A DNA stretch of 14,912 nt from an uncultured Eubacteriales bacterium (GTDB lineage: Bacteria; Bacillota; Clostridia; Oscillospirales; CAG-272). The position numbers and the translations under genes are program-made. Shown one piece after another: positions 13,516-14,912 of the stretch. The DNA lies in the NCBI GenBank assembly GCA_934489945.1, contig CAKSSY010000048.1:1-14912 (forward strand), written 5' to 3'. Below the pieces are notes generated by a model. The model was not told the origin of the DNA, did not search any database, and worked only from the letters and a program-made list of their open reading frames with translations. Numbering within the stretch: the first letter of the stretch is position 1; each line of letters starts with the position of its first letter.

Positions 13516-14610
13516 ATGAAAACGAAAAATAAAATTGTCTGCATAGTTTTGGCGGTCTTTCTTCTCGTTTCCTCGGCACTGGTGCTGTTTTTGCCGAAAG
13601 CCGAATTTTCCGAGAGCGAACGCCGTCCCTATGCCAAATTTCCCGTTCTGAGTGCCGAAACCATCAAAAACGGCAACTTTATGAACAACTTTGAAAGCTA
13701 CTGTCTGGACGCTTTTCCGTTCCGTGACTTTTTCCGTTCGCTCAACGCCATTTTTTCGACGGGGGTGTTCGGTCAGAAGGACAATAACGGACTCTATCTG
13801 GCGGACGGCTACATTGCGGCAATGGAATATCCGCTGAATGAACAAGCGATCCGTTATGCGGCAAGCCGGTTTGCCTTCATCTACGAAAAATATCTCCGTG
13901 ATAAGGGTGCGAACGTCTATCTTTCGGTGATTCCCGATAAGAGTTATTTTCTTGCAGAGAAGTCGGGGCATCTGTCTCTCGATTACGAAAAGCTGATTGC
14001 CACTCTCCGTGAAGACACGGATTTTGCCGAGTATCTTGATATCTTTCCGCTCCTCTCGATTGAGGACTACTACAAGACCGACACGCACTGGCGGCAGGAA
14101 CAGATTGTCGATGTGGCGAATGCTCTGCTTGCCGGCATGGGAACCTCTGGCAGGGAAGATTACACCAAGAACACGCTTGACCATCCTTTCCACGGTGTCT
14201 ACTACGGACAGTCCGCACTTCCCCTGCCGTCCGAAGTCATCTACTATCTGACGTCGGGAACGCTTGAGAATGCCACCGTCCGTGATGAACAGAATGGCAA
14301 AGACATTCCCGTCTATGACCTTGAAAAAGGGACGGGCAGAGACCCCTATGAGATGTTCCTCTCCGGCTCGCTGTCCTTGATTACATTGGAGAACCCGAAT
14401 GCCAAAACCGATCGCGAGCTGGTGATATTCCGGGACTCGTTCGGTAGTAGCATAGCTCCTCTCCTGCTGGAGGGCTACAGCAAGGTCACGTTGGTGGACA
14501 TCCGGTACATTCATCCGGCAATTATCTGCCCCAGACTCAATTTTTCCAATACAGATGTTCTCTTCCTCTATAGCACGCTTGTGTTGAATAACAGCGAGAC
14601 GATTAAGTAA
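13516..14610 (+). CDS. DHHW family / AlgJ-like extracytoplasmic acyl-transfer protein
   Basis: 364 aa. The N-terminal membrane anchor (about 7-27) is followed by an extracytoplasmic domain. The family start SESERRPYAKFPVLS (32-46) and the segment around 60-75 (CLDAFPFRDFFRSL) are typical. The catalytic-type motifs are present: YYKTDTHWRQE (185-195, with D189, H191, W192) and a Ser motif FRDSFGSSIAPLL (305-317, S308), matching the DxH and GDSF-like elements of AlgJ/AlgX/DltD SGNH-like proteins. It likely receives the acyl group exported by the MBOAT partner and places it on a glycan. AAGGAGG (13505-13511) starts it 16 nt after the MBOAT gene, so the two are co-transcribed. A composite repeat begins within a few nt of its stop. 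All key residues look intact. Confidence 0.9.
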   Translation: MKTKNKIVCIVLAVFLLVSSALVLFLPKAEFSESERRPYAKFPVLSAETIKNGNFMNNFESYCLDAFPFRDFFRSLNAIFSTGVFGQKDNNGLYLADGYIAAMEYPLNEQAIRYAASRFAFIYEKYLRDKGANVYLSVIPDKSYFLAEKSGHLSLDYEKLIATLREDTDFAEYLDIFPLLSIEDYYKTDTHWRQEQIVDVANALLAGMGTSGREDYTKNTLDHPFHGVYYGQSALPLPSEVIYYLTSGTLENATVRDEQNGKDIPVYDLEKGTGRDPYEMFLSGSLSLITLENPNAKTDRELVIFRDSFGSSIAPLLLEGYSKVTLVDIRYIHPAIICPRLNFSNTDVLFLYSTLVLNNSETIK

Positions 14611-14613
14611 ATT

Positions 14614-14912
14614 TAGAGAGAACGGGGGAACGAAAGCGGAGGGAACCCTTTTCGGGAAAAGGGCTTCCCTCCGCTCCGTTTCCGCGTGGACGCGGAAACG
14701 TTCACACCACCTTCCCCAAAGCTCTTGAACAAATGGAAAAGACGCGCCGCCGTGACGCAAAACGAAATGGCGAGACCGCAATAAAAGTTTTTGCGCCGCT
14801 TTTTTCAAAAAGCGGCACGTTCCCCCCGTTCTCCTATCGGCGTTTCTTTTTGCTTAGCTTTTTCTTTGCGCCTTTGGCTTCAAAGAAAAAGCGGCTGGGG
14901 AGTTTGCGAGAG
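14614..14912 (+). repeat. Composite palindromic repeat, full B-type unit (locus R5)
   Basis: The most complete B unit. In order: GAGAGAACGGGGGAACGAAAG, the long hairpin (arms GCGGAGGGAA.../...TTCCCTCCGC), the 10-bp stem CGTTTCCGCG/CGCGGAAACG with loop TGGA, TTCACACCACC, the core with CTCTTGAACAAATGG, GACGCGCCGCCGTGACGC and GGCGAGACCGCAATAAAAG, the GCCGCTTTTT/AAAAAGCGGC hairpin, the 12-bp GCTTTTTCTTTG/CAAAGAAAAAGC stem, and GGCTGGGGAGTTTGCGAGAG. It starts right after the DHHW stop and is cut by, or ends at, the window edge. It is the inverted counterpart of the copy at 1-113. Confidence 0.9.

Noticed and set aside
13516..14610. DltD, with the MBOAT gene as dltB of a D-alanylation operon
   Set aside because: There is no dltA or dltC nearby, and the motifs and N-terminus fit the DHHW/AlgJ-like group better.
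13471..14808. 445-aa minus-strand open frame opposite the DHHW gene
   Set aside because: Its N-terminal part is read from the repeat and the rest is antisense to the DHHW gene, whose catalytic motifs are intact.
1..14912. Integron cassette array with the repeats as attC sites
   Set aside because: The palindromes do follow gene ends, but the genes face both ways, include murI and rny, have their own promoters, and there is no integrase or attC-type core site pair.

Overview
The window reads as a chromosomal segment of a Gram-positive anaerobe of the class Clostridia (Bacillota), probably a gut-type lineage near Oscillospirales; this placement is inferred. The reasons are strong AGGAGG-type ribosome binding sites, sigma-A promoters with 17-bp spacers, a membrane-anchored RNase Y, a B. 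subtilis-type LexA box, an Amidase_6 protein, and a DUF4358 lipoprotein close to MBOAT and DHHW genes. The base composition is mixed, with no tRNA, rRNA, transposase, integrase or CRISPR array. There are twelve credible protein genes in both orientations.

Layout. 1-113 is one end of a repeat element. 114-2048 (-) is an ABC-F ATPase. Divergent from it, 2217-2858 (+) is a two-gene operon (a small Cys-rich zinc protein, then a sigma-4-like HTH protein) whose consensus promoter carries a LexA/SOS-box palindrome at the expected transcription start. A double repeat follows, then a signal-less Amidase_6 protein (3207-3764, +), which converges on murI (3825-4607, -). Divergent from murI is rny (4906-6450, +). 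A composite repeat and a clear terminator then precede the 3' end of a solute-binding-type lipoprotein (6881-8416, -). A double repeat separates that gene from a GPR/YghZ-type aldo/keto reductase (8976-9971, -). Divergent from the reductase is an ECF sigma gene, a probable anti-sigma factor and a DUF4358-like lipoprotein (10154-11886, +). After a 215-bp gap with hairpins come an MBOAT O-acyltransferase and a DHHW/AlgJ-like protein (12102-14610, +). The window ends inside another repeat.

How the genes fit together. murI, rny and the ABC-F gene are housekeeping genes. The segment 10154-14610 looks like an envelope module: an ECF sigma/anti-sigma pair, a surface lipoprotein, and the membrane and extracytoplasmic halves of a glycan O-acyl transfer system. 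The SOS-type operon at 2144-2858 is the least explained gene content.

The most striking non-coding feature is a family of composite palindromic repeats (at least seven units at five loci). They sit close to stop codons and are built from reusable hairpin blocks. Individual copies show small internal inversions and block loss, and one copy supplies the C-terminus and stop codon of a gene.
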